In this document: one piece after another, positions 18,897 through 28,339 of the stretch
How positions within the stretch are numbered: the stretch's first letter is position 1
Layout of the letters: each line of letters opens with the position of its first letter
Assembly (NCBI RefSeq): GCF_022014595.1
Contig: NZ_CP091740.1
Location: 2,530,200-2,594,199, forward strand
Origin: Solitalea lacus
Lineage (GTDB): Bacteria > Bacteroidota > Bacteroidia > Sphingobacteriales > Sphingobacteriaceae
Direction: 5' to 3'
Length of the DNA: 64,000 nucleotides
Translations under genes and position numbers: made by a program
Notes under the pieces: model-generated
Database searches by the model: none
Seen by the model: the letters and a program-made list of their open reading frames with translations, nothing else
Told to the model about the DNA's origin: nothing

Positions 18897-19409
18897 TTAA
18901 GCTGCTTTTTTTAAACAAACTGTGTATTGCTGACCGTTATATGTCACCAACCACTCTAAATGATCATACACAACTGCTCCATTTAAAGTAGCAGGGCTAA
19001 ATAAAGGGCCTGTAAATTGAGAAAAAGGATGAGGAACTGTAATACCTGCTAATTTCGCATCTCCTAAAATATCTTTAGATATCCAAACATGTTGAACTCC
19101 AAAAACATCTTTTGCAGACCAATTCAAATCAGCATAATCACCATTTCCCTGAGCGGTGCTAAAAGTCATTTTACATTTTCCACTTAAGGAAAACTCAATG
19201 TCCAATTTATTAATTGGAAAGGTAGTAACTACTTTCTTGTCTTTATCAACAATTTTTTCGAGAGTCCATTTTCCTGCAAAATTTTCAACACCAACTGCTA
19301 TTGTTGTCAATCTGTGTGCAGAACTACTGTTTGAATTTGCCTTAGTGTTTCCTAACAAAAAGATAAAAAATAATGCGAAGACAATGGAGGTTTTTGTTGT
19401 TAATTGCAT
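18897..19409 (-). CDS. Secreted lipocalin-like protein
   Basis: 170 residues with a signal peptide (IVFALFFIFLLGNTKA). The mature part starts with a GKWTLEKIVDKDKK segment resembling the first strand of lipocalin-like domains (GxW...I), followed by alternating beta strands and a C-terminal YTVCLKKA. It is probably a small periplasmic or outer-membrane-associated beta-barrel. The ligand is unknown and the family call is tentative. Flanked by two clear terminators, so it is monocistronic. Confidence 0.65.
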   Translation of the reverse strand: MQLTTKTSIVFALFFIFLLGNTKANSNSSSAHRLTTIAVGVENFAGKWTLEKIVDKDKKVVTTFPINKLDIEFSLSGKCKMTFSTAQGNGDYADLNWSAKDVFGVQHVWISKDILGDAKLAGITVPHPFSQFTGPLFSPATLNGAVVYDHLEWLVTYNGQQYTVCLKKAA

Positions 19410-19435
19410 TTGAGTTTGATCTAAAAGTTTGCGCC

Positions 19436-19482
19436 AAAATAGAAAAAGGAGATGGATAATTCATCAAATTACCATCTCCTTT
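19436..19482 (-). terminator. lpdA terminator
   Basis: AAAAGGAGATGG / CCATCTCCTTTT form a 12-bp stem with T residues on the minus-strand 3' side, about 35 bp after the lpdA stop. Confidence 0.8.
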
Positions 19483-19517
19483 TGTAAAAAAATTGAATTA
19501 TTAGTTAAAATAATTGA

Positions 19518-20906
19518 TTATAAGTGAATTACTTCACCATAAGCATCAGCTGTTGCCTCCATTACTGCTTCGCTCATAGTAGGGTGAGGGTGAACCGCTT
19601 TCAAAATTTCATTGCCTGTTGTCTCTAACTTACGTGCAACAACTGCTTCAGCAATCATTTCAGTTACGTTTGCGCCAATCATATGGCAGCCTAAAAACTC
19701 ACCATATTTAGCATCAAAAATAACTTTAACAAAACCATCTTTAGCTCCTGCAGCGCTAGCTTTACCTGAAGCTGAGAATGGGAATTTACCTACTTTAATT
19801 TCATATCCGGCTTCTTTAGCTGCTTTTTCAGTTAATCCAACTGAAGCAATTTCAGGTGTACAATAAGTACAGCCAGGAATATTATTGTAGTTTAACGACT
19901 CTGGATGATGACCTGCAATTTTCTCTACACAAATGATTCCTTCTGCTGATGCAACGTGAGCTAAGGCTTGTCCTGGAACGATATCACCTATAGCATACAC
20001 ACCCGGAACATTAGTACGATAAAACTCATCCACAAGAACACGGCCTTTATCGGTTTTCACACCAACTTCTTCCAAGCCAATGTTTTCAATATTAGGAGTA
20101 ATACCTACTGCAGAAAGTACAACTTCGGCTTCAATGGTTTGCATGCCTGCAGCTGTTTTAATATATACCTTACATAACTCACCGCTTGTATCAACCGACT
20201 CAACCGATGCATTAGTCATAATGTTAATTCCAGTCTTTTTAAAGCTTCTTTCTAAGTTTTTAGAAATATCTACATCTTCAACAGGAACAATATTTGGCAT
20301 AAACTCAACAATAGTAACCTTTGTTCCAATTGAGTTATAGAAGTATGCAAATTCAACCCCAATAGCACCCGAACCTACAACCACTAATGATTTGGGTTGT
20401 TTTTCAAGCGTCATTGCTTGACGGTAACCGATAATCTTTTTGCCGTCCTGTGGAAGATTAGGCAATTCGCGTGAACGAGCTCCTGTAGCTAAGATGGTAT
20501 GTTTTGCAGTGTACTCTGCAATCCTTCCATCCGCAGACTTAACTTCTACCTTACCACCTTTTTTAATTTTACCAAAGCCGGTAAGAACATCGATTTTGTT
20601 CTTTTTCATCAAGAACTGAATACCTTTGCTCATACCATCAGCAACACCACGGCTACGCTTAATAATTGCAGCAAAGTCAGCTTCATGACCATTAACTTTA
20701 ACACCATAATCTGCTGCGTGTTCAATATATTCAAAAACCTGGGCACTCTTCAATAAGGCTTTAGTAGGAATACATCCCCAGTTCAAACAAATACCGCCAA
20801 GGTTTTCAGCTTCAACAATAGCTGTTTTTAAACCCAATTGCGAAGCTCTAATAGCAGTTACATAACCGCCCGGTCCGCTACCGATTACAATTACATCGTA
20901 ATTCAT
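19518..20906 (-). CDS. lpdA: Dihydrolipoyl dehydrogenase
   Basis: 462 residues. It is the E3 flavoenzyme that reoxidises lipoamide in 2-oxoacid dehydrogenase complexes and the glycine cleavage system. FAD motif IGSGPGGYVTAIRA, redox disulfide C40/C45 in GGICLNWGCIPTKALL, NAD motif VVVGSGAIGVEFA, second FAD motif VYAIGDIVPG, and the C-terminal catalytic HPHPTMSE. No E1 or E2 gene is adjacent. A TACATTTG -7 box lies ~120 bp upstream. Confidence 0.96.
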   Translation of the reverse strand: MNYDVIVIGSGPGGYVTAIRASQLGLKTAIVEAENLGGICLNWGCIPTKALLKSAQVFEYIEHAADYGVKVNGHEADFAAIIKRSRGVADGMSKGIQFLMKKNKIDVLTGFGKIKKGGKVEVKSADGRIAEYTAKHTILATGARSRELPNLPQDGKKIIGYRQAMTLEKQPKSLVVVGSGAIGVEFAYFYNSIGTKVTIVEFMPNIVPVEDVDISKNLERSFKKTGINIMTNASVESVDTSGELCKVYIKTAAGMQTIEAEVVLSAVGITPNIENIGLEEVGVKTDKGRVLVDEFYRTNVPGVYAIGDIVPGQALAHVASAEGIICVEKIAGHHPESLNYNNIPGCTYCTPEIASVGLTEKAAKEAGYEIKVGKFPFSASGKASAAGAKDGFVKVIFDAKYGEFLGCHMIGANVTEMIAEAVVARKLETTGNEILKAVHPHPTMSEAVMEATADAYGEVIHL

Positions 20907-21023
20907 AGTTCGTTCAGAAAATTATATGAAAGTGTCGTTTAAAAAGCTAAATCCTTAACTAATAGAAGAAGGAGCTACAGTAAACAATTAACCAAAGTAA
21001 AGCTACAGCAGTTTTTAGCTGTG

Positions 21024-21031
21024 CAAATGTA
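21024..21031 (-). promoter_or_regulatory. TAnnTTTG -7 box upstream of lpdA
   Basis: TACATTTG on the minus strand, giving a leader of ~110 nt that contains a small ACAGC / GCTGT hairpin at 21005-21022. No well-placed TTG -33 element is seen. Confidence 0.35.
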
Positions 21032-21137
21032 ACAAATGATTCAATATTTTACTTAAATAATCCTCAGAGAGATACCTAATGCATCCAGCAAAGAGAAACA
21101 GGTGTTAACTTAATGGAAACTTAACACATATGCCTAA

Positions 21138-21165
21138 TTGATGTTATTCATGCATTATAATTTTG
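21138..21165 (+). promoter_or_regulatory. Promoter of the TonB-dependent receptor
   Basis: TTG (21138-21140), 17-nt spacer, TAATTTTG (21158-21165). This is the best full match in the window to the Bacteroidota pattern TTG-N17-23-TAnnTTTG. It leaves a ~30-nt leader before the ATG at 21204. Confidence 0.6.
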
Positions 21166-21203
21166 CGATCGAGAAAGAATTGTTACTCACTTAATTAATC
21201 TTT

Positions 21204-24200
21204 ATGAATACTCGTCTACGTAAAATTTCATGCTTTTTCAATGGATTTATTATGGTTTTAGTAATGCTTAGTGCATTTCAAACAACCATATCGGCTCAGG
21301 TTACTACTGCTTCAATAAATGGCATTGTTACCGATAAAGCAGGGCCTATGTCTGGAGTTACCGTAACAGCGGTACATACTCCAACAGGATCAAAGTACCA
21401 AACTAGTACCAGAGGCGATGGTCGTTACAATCTACCTAACGTTCGAGTTGGAGGTCCGTATGTAATTACAACAATATTGGTGGGTTACAAAGAAGAAAAA
21501 CAAGAAAACATCATTTTATCATTAGGTCAAAGCTTTAAAGCTGAATTTAAAATTTCTGAATCGAATGTTGAATTGGCGGAAGTAGTTGTTAATGGATCAC
21601 AAGACAAGGTGATTAATTCGTCGCGTACTGGAGCTAAACAAACTATTTCGAAAGACCAGTTACAGAATATGCCTACCTTAGGCCGTAGTTTTAGTGATTT
21701 CACCAAACTTTCACCTTTAGCTGGTGGATCTTCGGTTTCAGCAGGTAGCGGTACCAGTTTTGCCGGCAGAAGCAATTTGTACAATAACTTTACTGTTGAT
21801 GGTGCTATTTTCAACAACGCGTTCGGTTTGCAGGGGACAATTGGTAGCCAAACTAGTTCTCAGCCAATTAACCTTGACGCATTTGAAGAAATTACGGTAA
21901 GTGTTGCTCCTTATGATGTTAAGCAAAGTGGTTTTACAGGTGCTGCAATCAATGCTGTAACAAAAAGCGGTACAAATGAATTCTCGGGCTCATTAAATAC
22001 TTATTTTCGCAATGAGTCATTAACTGGTGATAAAACTTATAACGGTTTTAATGTACCTCTTTCCGACTTTTCATTAAAAGGTTATGGGTTTACTGTAGGA
22101 GGCCCTATTCTAAAGAATAAACTATTTTTCTTTGCAAGTGGTGAGTTAGAACGCAAAAATGAGCCTTCAACTATATGGATTGCAGGTGGCCCCAGTGCTA
22201 CCGGTTCTGTTTCCAAAGCGCAGGCTGCTGATCTAGATGCTTTAAGTAGTTTCTTAAAAACTAAATATGGGTATGACGCCGGGGCATATGGTAATTTTCC
22301 ACTTGACCAGAAAAGTGATAAACTTTCATTCAAATTCGATTGGAATGCAACTAGTAATACAACTGTAAGTTTAAAGTATTTCTACTTCCGTTCATATAAA
22401 GACATTGCCCCTAGTCCTTCGGGTGCAATTGGTGGTTCTCGTGTCGCCAGCGTGGAAGGCCTTCCTTTCCGTTCAGCGTATTATGGTATTAATAATAATA
22501 TGGATAATATCAATGCGGAGGTTCGTACTGCAATTAGCAACAAATATTCGAACGAATTAACTGTTGGTTATAACCGCATGCGCGATTTCCGTACGAGTTT
22601 AGGAAATAAAGAATTTCCATTGGTAGATATCGGTAATGGTTCAGGTCAAACCTTTACTTCATTTGGTTATGAGCCATTTACGGCTTATAACAAACTAAAT
22701 ACTAATATTTTCCAGTTTACGGATAACTTCAATATGTATTTAGGTAAACATGTTGTTACTACCGGCTTTAACTTTGAAGCTTATAAAACTTTAAATGGTT
22801 TTGCTCCAAACTATTATGGTAGCTACCAGTTTAATACATTGGCCGATTTCTACAATAGTGCTAATAACGGAGTTTCAAACGCTTCAAAATATCAAATACA
22901 ATACTCTGTTTTACCTAATGGATCTTTCCCGTTTGCAGTTTTAAAAACTCAAATGTATGGTTTGTATGCACAGGATGAATTCTCTGCTACCGAGAATTTA
23001 AAGGTAACATTGGGCTTACGTGCAGATCTTCCAATTATAAATGTTGTTGATGGGCAATCAAATGCTAATGTGACTTCATTAACTTTTGCTGATGGACAAA
23101 AAATAGATGTAAGTCAATTTCCTAAAGCCCGAGTTTTATGGTCACCTCGCTTCGGTTTTAACTGGGATGCCTTCGGAAACGGAGAAACCCAGGTACGTGG
23201 CGGTACTGGAATCTTTACTGGTCGTCCACCAATTGTGTGGTTGTCAAATCAAGCAAGTAACAATGGGGCCCAGTTTGGTTCTCAAAGCACTAACAATCCT
23301 AATAATCGTCCGTTTACAGATAATGTTAATGCTTATCGCAACCCAAATAGTCAAACAGCTGCGAATAATTCGGCTTATAACTTAGCGGTAACGGCAAATA
23401 ATTTCCGTTTCCCACAATTATGGAGAAGTAACCTTGCTATTGATCAAAAACTTCCTTATGGAGTTATTGCTACTTTAGAAGGTACTTATGCAAGTGACAT
23501 TGCTGCTGTTTACATGCAAAATATCAACTTAAATTCTGCCAACGGAACAGCATTGGTAGCTCCAGAGGGTGGAGATAAGCGTATCCGTTATACTTCATCA
23601 AGAATTTATGGTGGTGTTGGTGGAGCTACTCCTTCTAATCCTAACATTTCTGATGCTATCTTAATGGATAACACTTCTAAAGGTTTTAGTTGGACTATCA
23701 CCGGTCAATTACAGAAAAGTTTTACAAATGGCTTCTCTGCAATGATGGCTTATACTCGTTCTGATTCGAGATCTGTGAATGATGGAGGTTCAATTGCTCA
23801 ATCTATGTGGAGAGACCGTCAGGTTTCAGGTGATCCTAATGCTGATGTGTTGTCTTATTCTAACTATATGGTTAAAAACAGGTTTATTGCATCGATGGTT
23901 TACCGCAAAGAGTACATCAAACATTTTGCTACTACTATTTCAATGTTCTTTAGCATAATGGACGGTGATCGCACTTCGTATGTTTATAATGGAGATTTAA
24001 ACAACGATGGTTTAACTACGAATGATTTGATTTTTATTCCACGTGATAAAAACGATATCATTTTGGCTCCTAACGACGCAAGTGATAGTCGTACACCTGA
24101 TCAAATTTGGTCACAACTAGATAACTACATTAAACAAGATAAGTACCTTGTTAATCACCGGGGAGAGTACGCCAAACGTAATGCAGTAATAACTCCAATA

Positions 24201-24509
24201 GTAAGCTATTTAGATATACGTATTGCTCAAGACCTAATTGCCAATATTGGGGGTAAACGCAACAGCTTACAATTTACTTTTGATATGTTCAATTTAGGTA
24301 ACTTAATTAATCCTGAATGGGGCGTTTCTCAATTTGTAAGCAGAGCCAACTTTTTAACAGTTAAATCAGTAACTAACGGTGCTGCTACATTTGCATTTCC
24401 TTATTTAGATGCAAAATCAGGTTCGCCTTTAACTTCTACGTTCCAACCATCAACTTCTGAAGCTTCTAGATGGAGAATTCAGTTTGGTTTGAAATATAAG
24501 TTCAATTAG
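21204..24509 (+). CDS. TonB-dependent receptor, Oar-like
   Basis: 1101 residues. A signal peptide (to about residue 32, SAQ) is followed by a carboxypeptidase-regulatory-like beta-sandwich (ASINGIVTDKAGPMSGVTV, TRGDGRYNLPNVRVGGPYVI). Next comes a plug domain (TISKDQLQNMPTLGRSFSDF; NNFTVDGAIFNNAFG; YDVKQSGFTGAAINAVTKSG) and a large barrel ending in WRIQFGLKYKFN, the aromatic C-terminus of outer-membrane proteins. Oar proteins of Myxococcus and Bacteroidota have this order. The ligand is unknown and no SusD-like partner follows, so it is not a polysaccharide-utilisation pair. Single gene with promoter and terminator. Confidence 0.93.
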   Translation: MNTRLRKISCFFNGFIMVLVMLSAFQTTISAQVTTASINGIVTDKAGPMSGVTVTAVHTPTGSKYQTSTRGDGRYNLPNVRVGGPYVITTILVGYKEEKQENIILSLGQSFKAEFKISESNVELAEVVVNGSQDKVINSSRTGAKQTISKDQLQNMPTLGRSFSDFTKLSPLAGGSSVSAGSGTSFAGRSNLYNNFTVDGAIFNNAFGLQGTIGSQTSSQPINLDAFEEITVSVAPYDVKQSGFTGAAINAVTKSGTNEFSGSLNTYFRNESLTGDKTYNGFNVPLSDFSLKGYGFTVGGPILKNKLFFFASGELERKNEPSTIWIAGGPSATGSVSKAQAADLDALSSFLKTKYGYDAGAYGNFPLDQKSDKLSFKFDWNATSNTTVSLKYFYFRSYKDIAPSPSGAIGGSRVASVEGLPFRSAYYGINNNMDNINAEVRTAISNKYSNELTVGYNRMRDFRTSLGNKEFPLVDIGNGSGQTFTSFGYEPFTAYNKLNTNIFQFTDNFNMYLGKHVVTTGFNFEAYKTLNGFAPNYYGSYQFNTLADFYNSANNGVSNASKYQIQYSVLPNGSFPFAVLKTQMYGLYAQDEFSATENLKVTLGLRADLPIINVVDGQSNANVTSLTFADGQKIDVSQFPKARVLWSPRFGFNWDAFGNGETQVRGGTGIFTGRPPIVWLSNQASNNGAQFGSQSTNNPNNRPFTDNVNAYRNPNSQTAANNSAYNLAVTANNFRFPQLWRSNLAIDQKLPYGVIATLEGTYASDIAAVYMQNINLNSANGTALVAPEGGDKRIRYTSSRIYGGVGGATPSNPNISDAILMDNTSKGFSWTITGQLQKSFTNGFSAMMAYTRSDSRSVNDGGSIAQSMWRDRQVSGDPNADVLSYSNYMVKNRFIASMVYRKEYIKHFATTISMFFSIMDGDRTSYVYNGDLNNDGLTTNDLIFIPRDKNDIILAPNDASDSRTPDQIWSQLDNYIKQDKYLVNHRGEYAKRNAVITPIVSYLDIRIAQDLIANIGGKRNSLQFTFDMFNLGNLINPEWGVSQFVSRANFLTVKSVTNGAATFAFPYLDAKSGSPLTSTFQPSTSEASRWRIQFGLKYKFN

Positions 24510-24531
24510 CAAAAGTTTAATTTTAGATTGT

Positions 24532-24564
24532 AGGAGCGTTCCATTGACAACGGAGCGCTTTTTT
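24532..24564 (+). terminator. Terminator of the TonB receptor gene
   Basis: AGCGTTCC / GGAGCGCT (one G-U pair) with a 9-nt loop, followed by a T run. Confidence 0.7.
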
Positions 24565-24648
24565 ATTTTCCAATTTTAAAAAGAAATGAAGGCGGAAAAA
24601 CAACTATTTGAAATTAAGAATATTAGTATTAAATTATGTATATAAAAC

Positions 24649-24654
24649 GGAGGT
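24649..24654 (+). promoter_or_regulatory. Shine-Dalgarno GGAGGT before the DoxX gene
   Basis: GGAGGT lies 5 nt before the ATG. Such a strong ribosome-binding site is rare in this window, where most genes have A-rich leaders without one. Confidence 0.6.
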
Positions 24655-24659
24655 AAACC

Positions 24660-25106
24660 ATGAATTTAGTTCAAAAAGCTGAGCATTGGGGAGACACCCA
24701 TCACACACGATGGCTCGATGCCATCAGGTTCTTATTAGGTGTTTTCATTTTTATCAAGGGAATCACGTTTGTTAGTGATATGAAACCCCTACAAGATTTA
24801 ATGAGTCTAAGATTTAGTTACATACCTGTATTTATAGTTCACTACGTTGCTTTTGCCCATTTGGTATTTGGACCTTTTATAGCAATTGGATTACTCACCC
24901 GTTTTTCTTGTGCAGTGCAAATTCCAATTTTGCTTGGTGCGGTATTTTTTATCAACATGGCTCCAGGTTTTGATATAATAAATTCAGAATTATGGCTTTC
25001 TATCATAGTTTTATCTCTCTTGATATTTTTCTTTATTTCAGGATCCGGTCCGTTATCTGTTGATGAATACATGAAAAAGCATATTAAACTACCTGATGGT
25101 TATTAA
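24660..25106 (+). CDS. DoxX-family membrane protein
   Basis: 148 residues with four hydrophobic helices: a first in WLDAIRFLLGVFIFIKGI, then FIVHYVAFAHLVFGPFIAIGLLTRF (amphipathic, with the HLVFGPF segment typical of DoxX/DoxD-like proteins), IPILLGAVFFINM and LSIIVLSLLIFFFI. Inner-membrane, exact role unclear; relatives are linked to redox stress or quinone chemistry. Preceded by an unusually good Shine-Dalgarno and followed by a terminator. Confidence 0.8.
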   Translation: MNLVQKAEHWGDTHHTRWLDAIRFLLGVFIFIKGITFVSDMKPLQDLMSLRFSYIPVFIVHYVAFAHLVFGPFIAIGLLTRFSCAVQIPILLGAVFFINMAPGFDIINSELWLSIIVLSLLIFFFISGSGPLSVDEYMKKHIKLPDGY

Positions 25107-25128
25107 AAGATTTTAAAAGGAAATTTCA

Positions 25129-25164
25129 AAAGCTGAATCCGGCCCCTGGTTTCAGCTTTTTTTT
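25129..25164 (+). terminator. Terminator of the DoxX gene
   Basis: AAGCTGAATCC / GGTTTCAGCTT (one mismatch) followed by eight T. Confidence 0.75.
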
Positions 25165-25273
25165 AATAGGATTTCTTTTTGCTCAAAATTTATTATTTGT
25201 AACATTTTAAATAAAAAAAAGATGCAATAGCGTAAAAACCGCTATTTTTCGCCTTTAGAAATTAATCTTTTGT

Positions 25274-27412
25274 ATGAAATTCAAAAAAATTCTGTTTATA
25301 GCTTTAGCTGTACTTGGATTTACCAATGCAGTTAAGGCTGATGAAGGCATGTGGTTGCCTATGCTGATCAACAAAAACTACGATCAGATGAAACGCCAAG
25401 GTTTCAAACTTACACCTCAGGATATCTATGATATCAATAAAGGAAGTTTAAAAGATGCTATTGTTTGGTTTGGTGGATTCTGTACCGGTGAAATTGTATC
25501 TGAAAAAGGTTTAGTCTTAACTAACCATCACTGCGGCTACGATGTTATTGCATCAAAAAGTACTCCTCAAGATAACATCTTAGATAATGGTTTTTGGGCT
25601 AAAAATCTTTCCGAAGAAAAACCGGCCGAAGGACTGTTTGTATCTATTTTAGTTAGAATGGAAGATGTAACAGCTGAGGTAAATGCAGCTACTAAAGGCC
25701 TTAGCGGTGCAGAAAGAGCAGCCAAATATGCAGAAGTTAGTAAAGAAATAGTCTCAAAAGCAACTGCAGGAACCGGCTATGAAGCGTTTGTACGCGATAT
25801 GTTTAAAGGCAACCAGTATTTTGTTTTTGTTACCGAGAAATTCACCGACATTCGTTTGGTAGGAACCCCTCCTCAATCAGTTGGAAAATTTGGTGGTGAT
25901 ACGGATAACTGGATGTGGCCTCGTCATACAGGTGATTTTTCAATGTTTCGTATTTATGCAGGTAAAGACAATAAACCTGCTACTTACTCAAAAGATAATA
26001 CTCCATACAAGCCTAAACGCTCTTTAGCCGTTTCTTTAAAAGGAGTTAAAGATGGCGACTTTAGTATGGTTTTTGGATACCCTGGTCGTACAAATCGCTA
26101 CGAAAACTCTTATGGTATTAAACTGGCAATTGAAAAAGTAAATCCTGCCATTGTAAAACTTCGTGATATCCGTTTAAAGTCTTGGAAAGAACAAATGGAT
26201 AAAAGTGATAGCGTGCGCTTATTACTTTCGTCTGAGTATGCAAATATTGCCAATTACTGGAAATACTTCATTGGTCAGACCGAGCAGTTAAAACACTTAA
26301 AGGTTTACGATTTTAAAAAATCTGAAGAAGCTAAATTTCAATCTTGGGCAACTAACAAACCAGAATATGCCTCAATTTTAGCTGATTATGGAAAAGCATA
26401 CGAAGCCTATACGCCTTACGCGTTGTATCCAGTTTACCTGTCACAAGGAATTTTCGGCGCATCAGCTATTTCATTTGCCCGATCATTTATGGCAGTTGAA
26501 GCAGGATTAAAAGCCGGTAAACCAGATGTTGCTACTTCAATGAAGGAGCAAGCGGATGAATATTACAAATCATTCAACTTGCCTTCAGATAAGAAAATCT
26601 TAGCAGGAACCTTATTGGCATTCTATAATGACATCCCTAAGTCTCAGCATCCTGCAATTATTAGTGAAATTTTAGCTAAATATGGATCAGCAGATCCAGA
26701 GGAGGCTTTCAAAAAATACAGCAATGATCTTTATGCAACCACCATGTTTGCATCAAAAGAAAAAACAGAGGCATTTTTGGCAACTCCGGAATTAGGAAAA
26801 CTACAAAATGACCCTGCATATCAATACGTTATGGCATTTATTTCTAACTATCGTGAGAAATTCATGAAGAATGTTGATGCATTTAACGCAACTAACACAT
26901 CTCTTGGTCAGCAATATGTTAAGGGAATAATGGCAATGAACTCAGGTAAGCTGATGTACCCTGATGCGAACTCAACAATGCGCTTAACTTATGGTAATAT
27001 TAAAGCTTATGCTCCTAAAGACGCTGTTAAATATGACTTTGTTACGACTATTGATGGGGTAATTGAAAAGTACATTCCTAAAGATGGAGAGTTTGATTTA
27101 CCTGCCAATTACCTGGAACTGTATAAGAAAAAGGACTATGGTCAGTATGCCAATGAAAAAGGACAGTTAATTGTTGGTTTTATCAGTAATAATGACATCA
27201 CCGGCGGAAACTCAGGAAGTCCTGTATTAAATGGTAATGGAGAGTTGATTGGATTGGCCTTTGACGGTAACTGGGAAGCTATGTCAGGCGATATTGTATT
27301 CGACCAAAAATATAAACGTACTATTTGCGCTGACATTCGTTATGTATTATGGTGCATAGATAAACTAGGAAATGCTCCACACATTGTTAAAGAAATGAAA
27401 CTGATAAAGTAA
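25274..27412 (+). CDS. S46-family dipeptidyl-peptidase (DPP7-like)
   Basis: 712 residues with a signal peptide ending near VKA; mature protein starts DEGMWLPMLI, the standard S46 N-terminus. It is a periplasmic serine exopeptidase removing dipeptides for uptake. The catalytic His is in NHHCGYD (first His at residue 85) and the nucleophile is S647 in GGNSGSPV; the Asp is expected in the DTDNWMWPRHTGD region. Eighteen residues after the Ser is Gly (AFDGNWE); from memory, P. gingivalis DPP7 has Gly and DPP11 has Arg here, so cleavage after hydrophobic residues is inferred. A terminator follows. Confidence 0.94.
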   Translation: MKFKKILFIALAVLGFTNAVKADEGMWLPMLINKNYDQMKRQGFKLTPQDIYDINKGSLKDAIVWFGGFCTGEIVSEKGLVLTNHHCGYDVIASKSTPQDNILDNGFWAKNLSEEKPAEGLFVSILVRMEDVTAEVNAATKGLSGAERAAKYAEVSKEIVSKATAGTGYEAFVRDMFKGNQYFVFVTEKFTDIRLVGTPPQSVGKFGGDTDNWMWPRHTGDFSMFRIYAGKDNKPATYSKDNTPYKPKRSLAVSLKGVKDGDFSMVFGYPGRTNRYENSYGIKLAIEKVNPAIVKLRDIRLKSWKEQMDKSDSVRLLLSSEYANIANYWKYFIGQTEQLKHLKVYDFKKSEEAKFQSWATNKPEYASILADYGKAYEAYTPYALYPVYLSQGIFGASAISFARSFMAVEAGLKAGKPDVATSMKEQADEYYKSFNLPSDKKILAGTLLAFYNDIPKSQHPAIISEILAKYGSADPEEAFKKYSNDLYATTMFASKEKTEAFLATPELGKLQNDPAYQYVMAFISNYREKFMKNVDAFNATNTSLGQQYVKGIMAMNSGKLMYPDANSTMRLTYGNIKAYAPKDAVKYDFVTTIDGVIEKYIPKDGEFDLPANYLELYKKKDYGQYANEKGQLIVGFISNNDITGGNSGSPVLNGNGELIGLAFDGNWEAMSGDIVFDQKYKRTICADIRYVLWCIDKLGNAPHIVKEMKLIK

Positions 27413-27440
27413 TTTCTTACAACTTACTTATAAACAGAAA

Positions 27441-27471
27441 AGAGGCCTCAAATTTGAGGTCTCTTTTTTTG
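27441..27471 (+). terminator. Terminator of the S46 peptidase gene
   Basis: AGAGGCCTCAAA / TTTGAGGTCTCT (one G-U pair), then seven T. Confidence 0.85.
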
Positions 27472-27572
27472 TTTATAACATATTGAAAATAATTCAATTA
27501 ATCATTAAATTAATAAGGTCAACATTGAAACCTAACGAACTGAATTATTCTTTAAATTAAACCCACTCAGGT

Positions 27573-28223
27573 ATGAAAACACTTAGATTTACTCTCCTGT
27601 TTGTTTTAGCCCCAATGCTAATACTAGCACAGAATTATCGTTATGAACAAAATGTTCCGATTAAAATAGGATTTGTAGGGGGATACAATCTTTCACGTAT
27701 TACTAACAGTCAACCTTCCTATACAATTGATAATTATTCAGGATATTCGTTCGGAGGCTCTGCTCTTTGGCAAAAATGGGGAAAGACTGGCATGCAAGCA
27801 GATTTATTTTTCTCAAGACAAGGATACCACTATAATGAATTTGGTACTGCTGATGGCTATTTGATCAGTAGTTATGCCTATTTAACTCCATCTATGAATT
27901 ATAAACCTATATCTTGGGCTAGTTTTTTCGCCGGTATTCAAATGGGTTTCTTAATTAAAGCCAATTGCGGTTGTGGCAACACTGAAAACCAATCGACAAT
28001 TACTCATCACTTTAACAGATTTGACTATGGTTTGAACGGAGGGATAGAGTTTTCGGCCAAATCAATAGCTGATGGTTTTGTTTTAGGACTCAAATACTAT
28101 TATGGCTTAAAAAATATTGTTAACGAATCAGCCGCTCAATCTGAAGAAGACCTACCTATAACATTGCCTAATTTTTCAACACAAAATTCAGTAATGAATT
28201 TTTACTTTGGGTACAGGTTTTAA
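27573..28223 (+). CDS. Outer-membrane beta-barrel protein (PorT-like family)
   Basis: 216 residues with a signal peptide (TLLFVLAPMLILAQ). Alternating amphipathic strands (KIGFVGGYNLSRI, GMQADLFFSRQGYHY, YLTPSMNYKPISWASFFAGIQMGFL split) and the C-terminal MNFYFGYRF with terminal Phe mark a small outer-membrane barrel. A CGCG cysteine cluster (NCGCGNTEN) is unusual in such proteins. Function unknown. Confidence 0.78.
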   Translation: MKTLRFTLLFVLAPMLILAQNYRYEQNVPIKIGFVGGYNLSRITNSQPSYTIDNYSGYSFGGSALWQKWGKTGMQADLFFSRQGYHYNEFGTADGYLISSYAYLTPSMNYKPISWASFFAGIQMGFLIKANCGCGNTENQSTITHHFNRFDYGLNGGIEFSAKSIADGFVLGLKYYYGLKNIVNESAAQSEEDLPITLPNFSTQNSVMNFYFGYRF

Positions 28224-28281
28224 TATGGAAGAAAGTATTAAGTGTTAATTGCAAGAATAGTGCTTTCAGAGTTTTATGAAA

Positions 28282-28314
28282 AAAAGCATAGGTAATATTC
28301 CTATGCTTTTTATT
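28282..28314. terminator. Bidirectional terminator between the barrel gene and the VOC gene
   Basis: AAAAGCATAGG / CCTATGCTTTT, 11-bp stem with a T run on each strand, placed between two convergent genes. Confidence 0.85.
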
Positions 28315-28339
28315 TAGGTTTAAAGTCCTGCTGCATTAT

